Of a stretch of 41,000 bases of DNA, positions 1-9,619 are shown in pieces. The position numbers were made by a program, and so were the translations under genes. Source of the DNA: Prorocentrum cordatum (Eukaryota; Sar; Dinophyceae; Prorocentrales; Prorocentraceae); NCBI GenBank assembly GCA_963575745.1, contig CAUYUJ010014270.1, positions 20,001-61,000 of the forward strand, given 5' to 3'. Each line of letters starts with the position of its first letter. The first letter of the stretch is position 1. Below the pieces are notes generated by a model. It made no database searches. It was not told the origin of the DNA and saw nothing but the letters and a program-made list of their open reading frames with translations.

Positions 1-1030
1 GCCGCGCCACGGTCGCCTTCTGCGCCGGGTGGTCGGCAAAGGGCCGCGTCGCCTGAGCAGCGCCGCGCACTCTCCCTTTGCACGCCTCTTGGTCTACATT
101 GCCGTCAAAAAAACCCGAGAACTCCGACCCTCTGGGATTCCCCAGGGACCCGCAAACCTTGGGGACGAAGGCGGCCCCAACCGCGCGCCCCGCGACGCGA
201 TCCCATCGCCTTCCACGCCTCGCTGGCGTTGTAGGCGCTGTTGCACAGCTCCGCCTGCCACGCCACGTGCGCGACGTGCGTCTGCACAGGAATGCTGGTG
301 CTCTTGCCCGTCGTGCCTCTGCGCCACCGCCACCTCAGGACCCGCCGACGAAGCCGAACGAATCCTGAAGCAACCGGAGCAGCGCAAACGCACAACTGCA
401 CGGACACGCATTCCCTGCCCCTCAAAACCTTGGGCTTCCCCGGCTTGGCGTAACAGTCCAGCTTCGCAATCCACCCGAAGTATGGAAGCTTCACTGGAAC
501 AGCGTCTTTGGGCATGAGGCCCATGTACGAGCTCACCCACTCCTGCTGGCCCTCGTCCAGAAGCGCCCACTGCTCCGACGACACAGGCACTCCCGACGAC
601 CACGACGGCCCGAACCCCCGTCTCGGGGGCCCCGTCGGGGCCGCCGCGCCAGACGGCAGCGCAGACGCCGACGGGCTCTCCGAAAGCGACAGCGCGACCG
701 GCGAGGGCGCCGACGCCGAGGAAGTCTCCGGAAGCGGACGGTCGGCGCCGATCGGCGCCACCACACGCCCGGCCGGACGCGGGGCCGACGCTGTGCCCCG
801 CAAGACCGGAGCTGCCTTCCCCGCTAGTCCCGCTGCGACCCCAGCCGACGCGGCCACAGGTTCGCCCAAGGGCGGGCGCGCGTACGGCGCTAGTGGGCCC
901 GGTGTGAGCGGCGGCGGCAGCGCCCGGCCCGGTGGCGCCTTACGCTCTGCCACTGCGGGCGGGCGCTCGTACGGCGCACCGCGAAACGCCTGCTGGCGCT
1001 GCTTCTGGGTGCCCCCAGAACGGCCCACAC
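1..1030 (-). CDS. Partial gene, three exons, hypothetical protein running off the left edge
   Basis: Not a family I recognise. Proposed exons are 429-1030, 158-281 and 1-52 (3' end outside the window). The first exon starts after a TTAG acceptor at 1031 and opens with a Pro/Ala/Gly-rich stretch. It then becomes globular, with peptides such as EQWALLDEGQQEWVSSYMG and VKLPYFGWIAKLDCYAKPG. It ends at CCCAAG|GT. A 147-bp intron (282-428, ending CAG) joins in phase 0 to an exon reading THVAHVAWQAELCNSAYNAS, which ends at CCCCAAG|GT. A second intron (53-157, ending CTCAG) leads to the last piece. Codons in the conserved parts are strongly GC-ending. The open frame through the first intron is a product of high GC. 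No in-frame ATG lies at the exon start, so the true start is upstream. The third exon's acceptor, and therefore its frame, is the least certain part. Confidence 0.5.
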
Positions 1031-1589
1031 CTAATGCGGAGTGGGAGGACACAAAAGGGTCGTCAAATCAATGTGCTGCAATCTATGTGGTTCGGACTGT
1101 GTCGGGCGCGCTCTGCGTGGCGCAACGTCTGCGGAATGGCGATCAATGTGGCGCGCGCTATGTCACCCTCCGACGCCTTCCACGAGGCAGGGGAGACGAA
1201 GGAGGATGCAGAGGGGAGGGGGAGCAGGAAGCAGGCGCAGGGAACAGGGAGAAAGAAAAGAAAGAGAGGAGGCGGTAGGAGGGAGGAGAAGAATGAGAGG
1301 GAGGAAGGGGAAATACCGACGAGCTTCGCTTATGCTGGGCCGTTCAAAATGAAGAAAATGGGGCCGCCACCCCAAGCAGCAGCAGGCCCTCGTCCACTCC
1401 ATCCCCCTTATCCCCCGGGGCTCGCCATCAAGACATCATCGCCGCCAATTCCCGGACCTCCCCCGAAGTCCATCCGGTGCAGATTGTCACCCTGGGTTCA
1501 TTTCCGAAAGGGCCAGGGCCCGGAATAGCGCCCCTGGAGGCCAACAACTACGAAAAAACCAGCAACAACAAAAAACAACTTCAACAAAC
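1031..1589. other. Non-coding stretch upstream of the left-edge gene
   Basis: Purine-rich on the plus strand around 1190-1310 (AGGAGG/GAAAGG-type), with no convincing reading frame. It may be an intron between the exon-like segment at 1590-1855 and the exon beginning at 1030, but I could not make the codon phases agree with simple GT-AG joints. Confidence 0.4.
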
Positions 1590-1855
1590 CTGCGGTACTT
1601 GTCGAAGGCCTTCACGAGCAGCCTGAACGCGAGAAGGTCCTGCCCACACCCGAGTCTTCCACCTTTTTCCTCCAGCAACGTTTCATCCTCCTCCTTCCTC
1701 TCCCACCTGGGCGAGGCCGTGCCAAATGGGCGATGTATGCGCCTGCGGGTGCTCCCAGTGCGGCCGTAGGTGGTGTCCCCAAATAAGACGCGACCCTCGA
1801 AAGCGGTGCACCCAAGTGACGCTGAGAGGCTGAGGGCGACGATGTGCGATATGCC
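1590..1855 (-). CDS. Exon-like coding segment, unknown protein
   Basis: The minus strand is open from a TAG|GGC junction at 1855 to CGCAG|GTTTG at 1590, and reads as ordinary protein: FEGRVLFGDTTYGRTGSTRR early, LLAFRLLVKAFDKYR at the end. Charged and hydrophobic residues are well mixed and there is no low-complexity bias, unlike most open frames in this window. The upper limit is approximate; an alternative acceptor is GAG|GGT near 1813. It is probably an upstream exon of the gene at 1-1030, but the donor leaves two bases and I found no acceptor in the next exon that fits. Function unknown. Confidence 0.4.
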
Positions 1856-2054
1856 CTACTCATACACAGACCCCCCCCCACCTCCTTCCTCTATTTTATT
1901 CCTGCCTCCATCCCTCCTCTCCTGCTCATCCCCGCCCCCCCTCACTCTACACCCCGTGCACTGCAATTCTCGCTCTCCTCCCACCTCTCCCCATCAGCTG
2001 GTCCACAGGGCACAAGCTGGCACGAACAGCGTCGCCGGGCGAGAGCAAGACAGT
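1856..2054. other. Pyrimidine-rich intergenic DNA
   Basis: C/T-rich low-complexity sequence (about 1870-1990) leading into the tandem array. No coding signal. Confidence 0.6.
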
Positions 2055-2930
2055 CGGCTTCTGGAGTCGGCTTCTGCGGCCGACTCCAGGAAGTCAATGG
2101 GCCATACATTGGAAGGAGTGCGCTTGTGGTCCCAGCGGGTCTGATCCCTATAGTAAAACCTATATGTTTTCAGCACGGGTTTCCGGGTTGAGCATTTGTC
2201 TATCGATGGTGTTTTTTTTTGTGTTACGATGCCGGCTCCGAGGCCGACTCCAAGAAGTCAATGGGTTATATATTGGAAGGAGTGCGCTTGTGGTCCCAGC
2301 GGGTCCGATTCCTATAGTAAAACCTATATGTTTTCAGCAGGGCATTCCAGGTTGAGCATTTTTCAATCGATTGTGTTAGTTTTTGTGTTGCGATGCCGGC
2401 TCCGAGGCCGAATCCAAAATATCAAGGGGCCATATATTGGAAGGAGTGCGCTTGTGGTCCCAGCGGGTCCGATTCCTATAGCAAAACCAGTATGTTTTCA
2501 GCACAGGTTTCCGGGTTGAGCATTTTTCAGACGGTGGTTTTTTTTGTTACGATGCCGGCGCCGAGGCCGAATTCAAAAAATCAAGGGGCCATATATTGGA
2601 AGGAGTGCGCTTGTGGTCCCAGCGGGTCCGATTCCTATCGCAAAACCAATATGTTTTCAGCACGGGTTTCTGGGTTGAGCATTTTTCAGTCGCTTGTGTT
2701 AGTTCTTGTGTTGCGATGCCGGATCCGAGGCCGAATCCAAAAGGTCAATGGGCCATATATTGGAAGGAGTGCGCTTGTGGTCCCAGCGGTCCGATTCTTA
2801 TATCAAAACCTATATATTTCCAGCACGGGTTTCCGGGTTGAGCATTTTTCAGTCGATGGTGTTTTTTTGTTGCGATGCCGGCTCCGAGGCCGAATCCAAA
2901 AGATCAATGGGCCATTTATTGGAAGGCCTA
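2055..2930 (+). repeat. Tandem array of ~160-bp units, forward orientation
   Basis: Five full units and a partial sixth. Each carries GCTCCGAGGCCGA, then TCAATGGGCCATATATTGG, AAGGAGTGCGCTTGTGGTCC, ATATGTTTTCAGCACGGG and a T-rich stretch ending TTGCGATGCCG. The GATGCCGG anchor recurs near 2229, 2392, 2551, 2714 and 2875, a spacing of 158-164 bp. Unit identity is high and most differences are single bases. Open frames across it arise because the unit has few stops and are not taken as genes. Confidence 0.9.
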
Positions 2931-3395
2931 ATCAACAAGCACAAAAATCTTCGGACAGCGCCACAAACCGGACCCACATGATGAAACATGTGTTTTTTGC
3001 GATAGAATTCCAAAACCGAAACACACCTTCCAATATATGATCGATTTCCATCTTGGATTCGGCCTCGGAGCCCGGGGCCCATTCACCAAAAATAAACATC
3101 TCCAAAAAGCGTCCCAAACCATAACCACATTGTGAAAACATATGTGTTGGGCTATAGAACTGAAAAACGAGAACACACGTTCCAATACATGATCGATGTA
3201 CCTCTTCCATTCGGCCTCGAAGCCAGGGTCCCAATCAAAAAAAGACGCATTTCAAAAAAAAAAAACACGAAACACCATCGTAGAAACATGTATTGTTTTG
3301 AATTGCGCCCTGCGTCTACACCTCCCATGTTTTTGCCAAAGGCGTCTTTCATCGCCCCGATGCCGTGAGAAAACAGAAAAAACTAAATTTCTCGA
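2931..3395 (-). repeat. Same ~155-bp repeat in inverted orientation, more diverged
   Basis: On the minus strand the blocks 3085-2931, 3240-3086 and 3395-3241 again show GGCTCCGAGGCCGAATCC, TCATATATTGGAAGG and a CACATGTTTTC-like block in the same order. Divergence increases away from the junction, and the outermost unit is only just recognisable. The junction with the forward array near 2930 is abrupt. Confidence 0.75.
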
Positions 3396-3605
3396 TCCGG
3401 GGTCCTCCGACGCCTGCCCGTTCAATTTCATACCGCAAAAGATATTGTTTTGCCACGTAGATTGCCCGCTCCAGCGTTTTACCGCCCCGGAGGTGTTTTT
3501 TTACAACCGAACCCTCAAAACCCCCCAAAAAAATTGCGTTAGTTTCCCCCAAGCACGGTAGCCCAGAGTATTGAAAAATATTGGAAAGACGAGACGGATC
3601 GACGA
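3396..3605. other. A/T-rich spacer
   Basis: A-rich DNA between the inverted array and the hairpin array. I see no gene or repeat in it. Confidence 0.5.
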
Positions 3606-4173
3606 AGTAGCACGAGCCCCGAAGGGTTCAGCGCTACTGGCGACTGGCACGAGCCCCGGAGGGTTCAGCGCCAGGCGACTGCGAGCACGAGCCCCGAAGG
3701 GTTCAGCGCTCCCAGTTGAAGTAGCACGAGCCCCGAAGGGTTCAGCGCTACTGGACTGAAGGCGCGAGCCCCGAAGGGTTCAGCGCCCGCAGTTGAAGTA
3801 GCACGAGCCCCGAAAGGTTCAGCGCTACTGGACTGAAGGCGCGAGCCCCGGAGGGTTCAGCGCCCGCACTTGAAGTAGCACGAGCCCCGAAGGGTTCAGC
3901 GCTACTGGACTGAAGGCGCGAGCCCCGGAGGGTTCAGCGCCCGCAATTGAAGTAGCACGAGCCCCGGAGGGTTCAGCGCTACTGGCAACTGGCACGAGCC
4001 CCGGAGGGATCAACGCCAAGTGACTGCGAGCACGAGCCCCGAAGGGTTCAGCGCTCCCAGTTGAAGTAGCACGAGCCCCGAAGGGTTCAATGCTACTGGC
4101 ACCTGGCACGAGCCCCAGAGGGTTCAGCGCCAGGTGACTGCGAGCACGAGCCCAGACGGGCTCAGCGCTCCCA
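3606..4173. repeat. Array of 15 hairpin-forming units with covarying stems
   Basis: Every ~38-bp unit has an inner stem GAGCCC/GGGTTC closed over CGAA or CGGA, and an outer stem that differs between units but is always self-complementary. Class a is GTAGC/GCTAC (6 units), b is CTGGC/GCCAG or TGGC/GCCA (3), c is ACTG-C-GAGC/GCTC-C-CAGT (3) and d is GGCGC/GCGCC (3). The order along the plus strand is abc, ad, ad, ad, abc, abc. In the last unit the inner arm changes from GGGTTC to GGGCTC, turning a G-T pair into G-C while the loop becomes AGAC. The minus strand reads as a repeated EPFGARA-type peptide and the plus strand as APKGSA, which I regard as incidental. Confidence 0.9.
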
Positions 4174-4350
4174 GCTCCCTACATCTTCTCCGCCTCCAGC
4201 ACTCGAGGAGGAGGTGGAGGAGTAGACCTCATCGCCGATGTGTCCCCACTCCTTGCACACCACCAGCAGAGGCAGAAAGCGGACAACCTTCCAGACCTCG
4301 ACGGCTTCGGCGCTCGCCCGGGTCTGGAAGGCCACCCGTCTCCAAGCGGT
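4162..4350 (-). CDS. Exon-like segment with a weak F-box-like motif
   Basis: The minus strand reads AWRRVAFQTRASAEAVEVWK, then VVRFLPLLVVCKEWGHIGDEV-type sequence (hydrophobic FLPLL followed by VCKEW), and stops near 4162. The FLPLLxVCKxW pattern resembles the C-terminal half of an F-box. A sister segment, AWKRVAFQIRDV, lies on the same strand at about 4640-4665, so a short block is duplicated on both sides of the inverted-repeat element at 4354-4467. It may be an exon fragment interrupted by that element. Weak evidence only. Confidence 0.25.
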   Translation of the reverse strand, partial: TAWRRVAFQTRASAEAVEVWKVVRFLPLLVVCKEWGHIGDEVYSSTSSSSAGGGEDVGSWER

Positions 4351-4353
4351 AGT

Positions 4354-4467
4354 GTTAGGTCGGGCATGTCCTCCCACAGGCAGATTTTGGATGAAAGATC
4401 GTCCCCTGAAAATGTCCTGACTATTTCTGACTATTCCTCCAGTAGAAGGACATGCCCGACTGAAACT
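4354..4467. mobile_element. MITE-like inverted-repeat element, family A, copy 1
   Basis: Short non-coding element with ends GTCGGGCATGTCC and its reverse complement GGACATGCCCGAC, continuing inward as CTCCCACAGG against CCTCCAGTAG. It is the shortest of four copies in the window. Ends are approximate to a few bases, and no clear target-site duplication is visible. Confidence 0.7.
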
Positions 4468-4784
4468 TAAGGACCACATCCCAGAAAGAACCTCGAGCAC
4501 CCGGGAAAGCATCGAAGCAGTGTCGAACGAGTACCGCCTCCCCGGGCACGACACTTGAAAACCCTCCAGCCTTGGGCACTCTCTTGGTGCTCGAGACGAG
4601 TCTTGGCGAGCACGGCGACAGCAGGCTGGAACATCACGAATCTGGAAGGCCACCCGCTTCCAGGCGGCAGCGGACGACGAGGCCCCGAGCAGGGCGAACG
4701 GAGGCAAACGGCGGCTCCAGCTCGGCCCCCCGACCCCTCCCCGGGGGCCCACGCGCACCAGCCCTGCCCCCCGGACTGCGTCCG

Positions 4785-5000
4785 GCCGCGTGGAGACTTG
4801 GAGGTGGGCACCAACACCAAAACGGGGGGGGTGCGCCCACGAGGGGAGGATGATCCCATATAAACGTCGGTGTTGGTGGCAATCGGTCGGCCACCTAGGA
4901 AACCCGGATATGACCCCCTATCACCGAGATCGGGATCCTCCTCCCGCGGTGGCGGCACACCGCCGATCTTGGTGCTGGTGTCAACAGCGAGGCCTCCGAC
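4785..5000. mobile_element. Inverted-repeat element D
   Basis: Arms at about 4807-4857 and 4932-4982 pair as imperfect inverted repeats (ACCAACACCA against TGGTGCTGGT; GGAGGATGATCCC against GGGATCCTCCTCC), with a ~75-bp centre. No coding capacity. Single copy in the window. Confidence 0.55.
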
Positions 5001-5078
5001 AACTGCCTTTGCCTCAGCTCGAGAAACAGAAAGCGAGAGCACAGGCCAGCAGCGGGACCGCGACCGCACTACGCTCCT

Positions 5079-5190
5079 TCGGGGATGGACAGACCCCCCT
5101 TTAGCAAAACGTGGTTTAGTGAAAACGACCTGAGGCCCAAACCTGGCGGGCGCAAGCCTGGAAAATAATGGCCACGGCGCCCTCTCGAAA
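5079..5190 (+). mobile_element. Truncated copy of element family C
   Basis: Matches the left ~110 bp of the complete element at 23842-24015 (GGGGATGGACAGA, AAAACGTGGTTT, AAAACGACCT, CTGGCGGGCGCAAGCCTGG, CCCTCTCGA). The right half with its closing inverted repeat is absent. Confidence 0.7.
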
Positions 5191-5357
5191 ACCGAAAACA
5201 AACGGGCCTTACGCAACATGATGTGGCGACCTTACGCAGTTGCTTACGCGGGCCGCTGACGCGGCACGAAACATGGGAAACGAGGGCACTAACGCGCAAC
5301 CTTGCACGCTCGACTGGCCGTGAGGGTCTCGGGACGCCAGAAGTCTGCATCTGTTGA

Positions 5358-5581
5358 GCAGGGACCGACGGCCCCGGCATTCCTGTAGGCCTACCACGAA
5401 ATGTTCTTAGAACCCCAAACTGGTCTAAATTCAAAAACCGTGCTCTTGGAACACAAACACGACGTGTCAAAACAGGGCAATTTCGGCCAGACTTGTTCTT
5501 AAGAACGTTTCGCGCAGACCCCAAGAGGTCCTTAGAACATTCTTTGGCAGGCCTATCGGCAAACCGCAAAGCTTCGCTACT
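5358..5581. mobile_element. MITE-like element, family B, copy 1
   Basis: Long imperfect terminal inverted repeats. The left arm runs GCAGGGACCGAC through TAGGCCTACCA to ATGTTCTTAGAACC; the right arm is its reverse complement (GGTCCTTAGAACATTC, TGGCAGGCCTA, then CTTCGCTACTG). The interior is ~100 bp of non-coding sequence. Two further copies lie at 24246 and 25547. Confidence 0.75.
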
Positions 5582-5770
5582 GGGTCGGGCAAAAGGGGGG
5601 GATAGCAAAGGGGGGGGGATTGGGTTTGATGGGGAGATGGGGATTAGGGATGGGGATGGGAATATGATGTGATAGGGGATAGATGGAATTTGATGATAGC
5701 CAAAAGGGGGGGTGGGGGGGGTGGGGGGGTGGGAGGTTAGGGGGTGGGGGGTGGGGGGGGGGTTTCAGAA
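5582..5770 (+). repeat. G-run-rich tract
   Basis: Dense runs of four or more G on the plus strand, interspersed with GATGGGGATGG-type sequence. It has the base pattern needed for G-quadruplexes. No gene. Confidence 0.7.
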
Positions 5771-6852
5771 TCAGCTCACGTAGCTGATTTTCCCGGCGCC
5801 TCCCGGCGCCGAAAGCGGCTATGTATCGAGGAATGGGCCCCTCGGTGAGGCCAAAACCAGCTGCATGCAGCAAATTTCGTAACCCCCCCTTTCCCAATCC
5901 CCCCCTTTCGCCCGGCCCGATGCTTGACTCTGCACCCGCTCCTCCGCCCTGCCCGTGCCAGCCTGGGGCCCCTCCCGGCCTGGGAGCACGCCGGCTTTTG
6001 CCCGCCGCTGGTCTCCGCGCTCCGAGGGCTCCGAGCTCGTGAGCCGCAGAGTGGCAGCGGGCGAAGACCAAGAGACAAAGCTCCTGCTCCTCCTCCTCCT
6101 CCTTCCTCCTTCCTCCTTCCTCCTTCCTCCTCCCTCCCTCCTCCTCCTCCTCCTCCTCCTCCTCCTCCTCCTCCTCCTGTCTCCTCTCCTCCTTCCTCAT
6201 CATCTTCCTCTTCCTGCTGCTCGTCCTCCTGCTCATCCGCCACCTCCTCGTCCAATGTATGTAAGAAACTCTACTTTTGGCATTGCGCATGACGGGGGTC
6301 CTTTCGGGACTTCCAAATTCGCTATGATATCCGTCGGCGGATATATGATGGATGCGTAAGATGCCAATATTGCGTGAGGGAAGGGATGGGAAACCAGCAC
6401 AATGGGACGGATGGGTGGGTGAGGTAGGATGACAGATATGGCGCGAGGGCGCCTAACTTGCTTTCCTTTCTCCATGGCCACCACCGAATCACCATCAACA
6501 AAACCATCCCTCCTCCTCCTCCTCCTCCTCCTCCGTTAAGAAGAAAACGAAGATTGGGACAAACTCGGAACGGAATACATCGGGGACCTCTGATATCCCG
6601 TGGTTTGGGGGGGACGCACCGGGCGCTGCGGCCGTTCCGGAGCGCTCCAGAAAGCGCTGATAGCGGTCCAGAACGCTCTCGGGCGATTCATGCGGGCCCC
6701 AGCTGCGTCCGGACACCTCCATATCCACGGCCTCTCGGTCTGGACTCTGTGGCCGCGGCCCCATGGATGCCGGGCGGTTTGCGCGGATACCCCACGCAGA
6801 GCGCATCCATAGGATCGTGTATCCAGGGGATCGCGCCTCGGAACCAAGCCCG
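5771..6852. other. Intergenic DNA with (CTC)n tracts
   Basis: About 6080-6240 is a (CTC/CCT)n microsatellite; a shorter one sits at about 6508-6535. The remainder has no convincing coding region. A small inverted repeat, ATATCCG-TCGG-CGGATAT, lies near 6329. Confidence 0.6.
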
Positions 6853-6899
6853 CGAAGGCATGGGCGTGGATACTACTAGTATCCACGCCCATGCCTTCG
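6853..6899. repeat. 47-bp perfect palindrome (23-bp arms, 1-bp centre)
   Basis: The left arm starts CGAAGGCATGGG and ends GGATACTA; the centre is a single C; the right arm is TAGTATCC through to CCATGCCTTCG. Every base pairs. The flanking bases do not continue the symmetry. Confidence 0.95.
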
Positions 6900-7914
6900 A
6901 CACTGGGACGATCGCACGTCCGAGCACTCTAAGTAATGACCAGAAACAAAAAACCTGCGCTGGCACATCTCCAGAAATGGAGACGCCGGCATGACGCATC
7001 CAGAGAATCCAGCTGAGACACACCGAAGACCTCGGAGGCATGCAGACGTGGAAGAGGCACTGGGCACCGCGGCCGCCCCCCGGAGAGCTCTGGAACACGC
7101 CGAGGGCGCCGTGGGACGCTCTGGCTCGGCGTGGCGTGAGTGCGAGAATTGAGTCCTCCCAGGGAGGAGGACGAGGAGGAGGAGGAGGAGGAGGAGGAGG
7201 AGGAGGAGGAGGAGCAAAAGCCTGTGGGGTCAACAATCATGTTTGAGATCGCTGGAGCCACGTCTCTCGCTAGCGCGCGATTTGAGTCATGCCTCGCTGC
7301 CCGTCTCTGCTCTTCACAGTCGGGCGCTCTATGTTCCCGCTTCACCGTCGTGGGGCGTTCTCGCTCTGATCATTTGTCCTGAAGTGTCGCCAATCGTGCG
7401 CTCTTCTGCCCACGCGTCCTTCCGGATGCTTGGCTTCGTGGTGGTGGTGGTGGCGCATAAGGACACACCAATACTATGCGCCTCCCTTGGAGGCGCCCCG
7501 TCCGCACTGCACGTGCAGTACATACGCCTTGTAGTATACCGTCTACCCAGGCACTATGGTCAGAAATCGCCCGCCTCTCACTGGCCATCGCTCGGACGTC
7601 CATTCCATGTTTTTTTTTGGTTTCGTGCGTGGTTTTTTCGCCAGATGATCAAGGATGCTCCTCGATGGTCCTCGCCGAAGGAAAAATGCACACGTCCGAG
7701 CGATGCCAAGCTCAGCGCACGCTGTAAGATTTTCAGCGCGCGCGCGCGCGTCGATGGAGAACACCGGGTTCCGAATCGACGCGCACGCCAGTCGGATCTG
7801 CATGTAGCGCGATCCTCCGACCCCGTCCGCTCGTGCCCCCGAGGGGCGGCCCAGGCCCCGACGCGGCCCCTCCGAGGCCGAGGGCGGGAGGGGCCCCGTG
7901 CAGCACCCCTGCAC
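6900..7914. other. Intergenic DNA, no gene recognised
   Basis: Contains a (GGA)n tract at about 7155-7213, a (GT)-rich patch near 7440, and an alternating (CG)7 run at about 7737-7750. Open frames on several strands are GC-driven. Confidence 0.55.
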
Positions 7915-8310
7915 TCTCCGCAGGCCGCCCTCCTCGCCCCCGGCCCCCCCCACCACCACTGCGCGATGCCGAGAGGGGGGGGAGAAGCGCAACGCGGTGC
8001 GATGCGCAGGGCAAGGCTGAACCTAAACCCCAAACGGTGCGTTTCGTTTTTCGTTTCGTTGTCGTTTCCCCCGCCCTCCTCGCCCCCGGCCCCCCCACCA
8101 CTGCGCGATGCCGAAAGGGGGGGGAGGAGCGCAACGCGGTGCGACGCGCAGGGCAAGGCTGAACCTCAACGGTGCTTTTCGTTTTTCGTTTCGTTTTCGT
8201 ACGCGCGGATTTCTCGGATCGGCGTTGGACCCCTCTCCCTGGCGCGCGGAACGCGCCAAGGCAAGGCTGAACCTAAACCCTAAACGGTGCGTTTCGTGTT
8301 TCGTTTCGTT
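7915..8310 (+). repeat. Tandem ~135-bp repeat, three units, third one mosaic
   Basis: Units near 7925-8065 and 8070-8203 share GCCCCCGGCCCCCCC, CACTGCGCGATGCCGA, GCGCAACGCGGTGCGA, GCAAGGCTGAACCT and CGTTTTTCGTTTCG. The third (8204-8310) replaces the first half with GATTTCTCGGATCGGCGTTG but keeps the AAGGCTGAACCTAAACCC...TTTCGTTTCG half. The replacement half occurs again alone at about 8488-8545. Confidence 0.8.
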
Positions 8311-8709
8311 TTCGTCTTCCCTCGTTCTGGCTTCCGCCCGCCGGTGCCGCAACACGAGGTCGAGACGAACACGGCCCACGAAATCGCCCAAACACCATTC
8401 AGGTCCACCCCTGACGTAAACATATAAACACACACCTGCGGTCCACGACACACAAGCATACAAACATGCATCCGCGCGGACCCTCCGCGCGGATTTCTCG
8501 GATCGGCGTTGGACCCCTCTCCCTGGCGCGCGGAGCGCGCCAAGGGCGGCGCCAGAGGCGCCGCCAGGAGTCTCCAGCGCCGATCCGAGCAATCCGCGCG
8601 GACCTCAGAGTTTTTATGTCTATGTCGTTCTTCGTTCCCCTCGGAGTGTCCGCAGGTCCCTTGGAATTCTCGGCGTGGATGCACGGTATCCCCCGGGGCC
8701 GTAGGCGAC
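8311..8709. other. Intergenic DNA
   Basis: No gene recognised. Holds the second copy of the GATTTCTCGGATCGGCGTTG block (8488-8545). Confidence 0.5.
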
Positions 8710-8985
8710 CCGGAGAGGAGGAGGAGAAGTTGGTGGATGAGGGCAACGTGGAGTAGGAGGAGATGGAGGAGGAGGAGAAAGAGGAGGAGGAGGAGGAGGA
8801 GGAGGAGGCGGAGGGAGGAGGAGGAGGAGGATGCGGAGGGAGGCGGAGGGAGGAGGAGGAGGGGGAGGAGGAGGAGGAGGAGGAGGAGGAGGAGGCGGAG
8901 GGAGGAGGAGGAGGAGGAGGAGGAGGAGGAGGAGGAGGAGGAGGAGGAGGAGGCGGAGGGAGGAGGAGGAGGAGGAGGGGGCCTG
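8710..8985 (+). repeat. (GGA)n purine microsatellite
   Basis: Almost entirely GGA triplets with GAGGC interruptions. Frames through it give poly-Glu, poly-Gly or poly-Arg on one strand and poly-Ser, poly-Pro or poly-Leu on the other; none is taken as a gene. Confidence 0.9.
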
Positions 8986-9619
8986 TAAGGGGCCCACGGC
9001 TTCGAGCCCCAGGCGCTCTCGGGCGCTCTTGGGGTTTCCCCCGTGCCCCTGCACGACTTTTCCGGCAGGAGAGCCCGAGGGGGCCCCGAATCGCCGAGAG
9101 ATCGCTCCGAGGTGCCCAAGATGGCCTCCAGACGGCCCGCGCGATCCCCCAAAACGCACCGAGATGCCTCCAAGAGGCCTCCTTTAGGCGCCGAGAGGGC
9201 CTCGAAGGAGGGCCTCGAGAGAGGCCGACATCGCTGATGTTCCTCCGGTCTTGACGCACTTTCGCGCTCTCGCCTTCTCGGGCCGTCGACGCTCCAGGAC
9301 GGCCCGCAGAGGCCCCCCACGATCGCCCGCAGGGGCCCCCAAGAAGGCTCCCAGAGGGCCAACTAAGACGGCTTAATATGAAGGGGCCCACGAACACACA
9401 AATAAATACACACAAATTCGCCGGCCCAACGGGCCAGGGCGTGCTAAGATCTCCGGTAACTGGTTAACAGTATCAACAGTATTTCTTGTTCGCGCGCGCG
9501 GGGCGGCCCCTGGGGGTCCCCCGGCGAAAAGTACCCCCACCAACGCCCGGTCGCCGCCCGACCGCCGCCCGACCAAGTCTACTCAGAGATGGTTTTCCTT
9601 CTGGGTGCGGCCTCTCAGG
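8986..9619. other. Intergenic DNA
   Basis: GC-rich sequence with scattered CCAAGATGGCC-like words that anticipate the following degenerate repeat. No gene recognised. Confidence 0.5.

Noticed and set aside
3606-4173. tRNA-like B-box (GGGTTCA) in the hairpin array
   Set aside because: The usual GGTTCRANNCC pattern is not met and no A-box or cloverleaf can be drawn.
3606-4173. CRISPR-like regular array
   Set aside because: No unique spacers of constant length; units are self-complementary and the setting is eukaryotic.
8268-8290. Telomere-like CCTAAACCCTAAAC
   Set aside because: Only about two units, inside a repeated ~135-bp block; not evidence of a chromosome end.
8280-9415. Minus-strand frames of more than 330 codons with Ser/Leu/Pro runs
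   Set aside because: They cross the GGA tract; composition is due to the repeat and the outer parts lack any recognisable domain.
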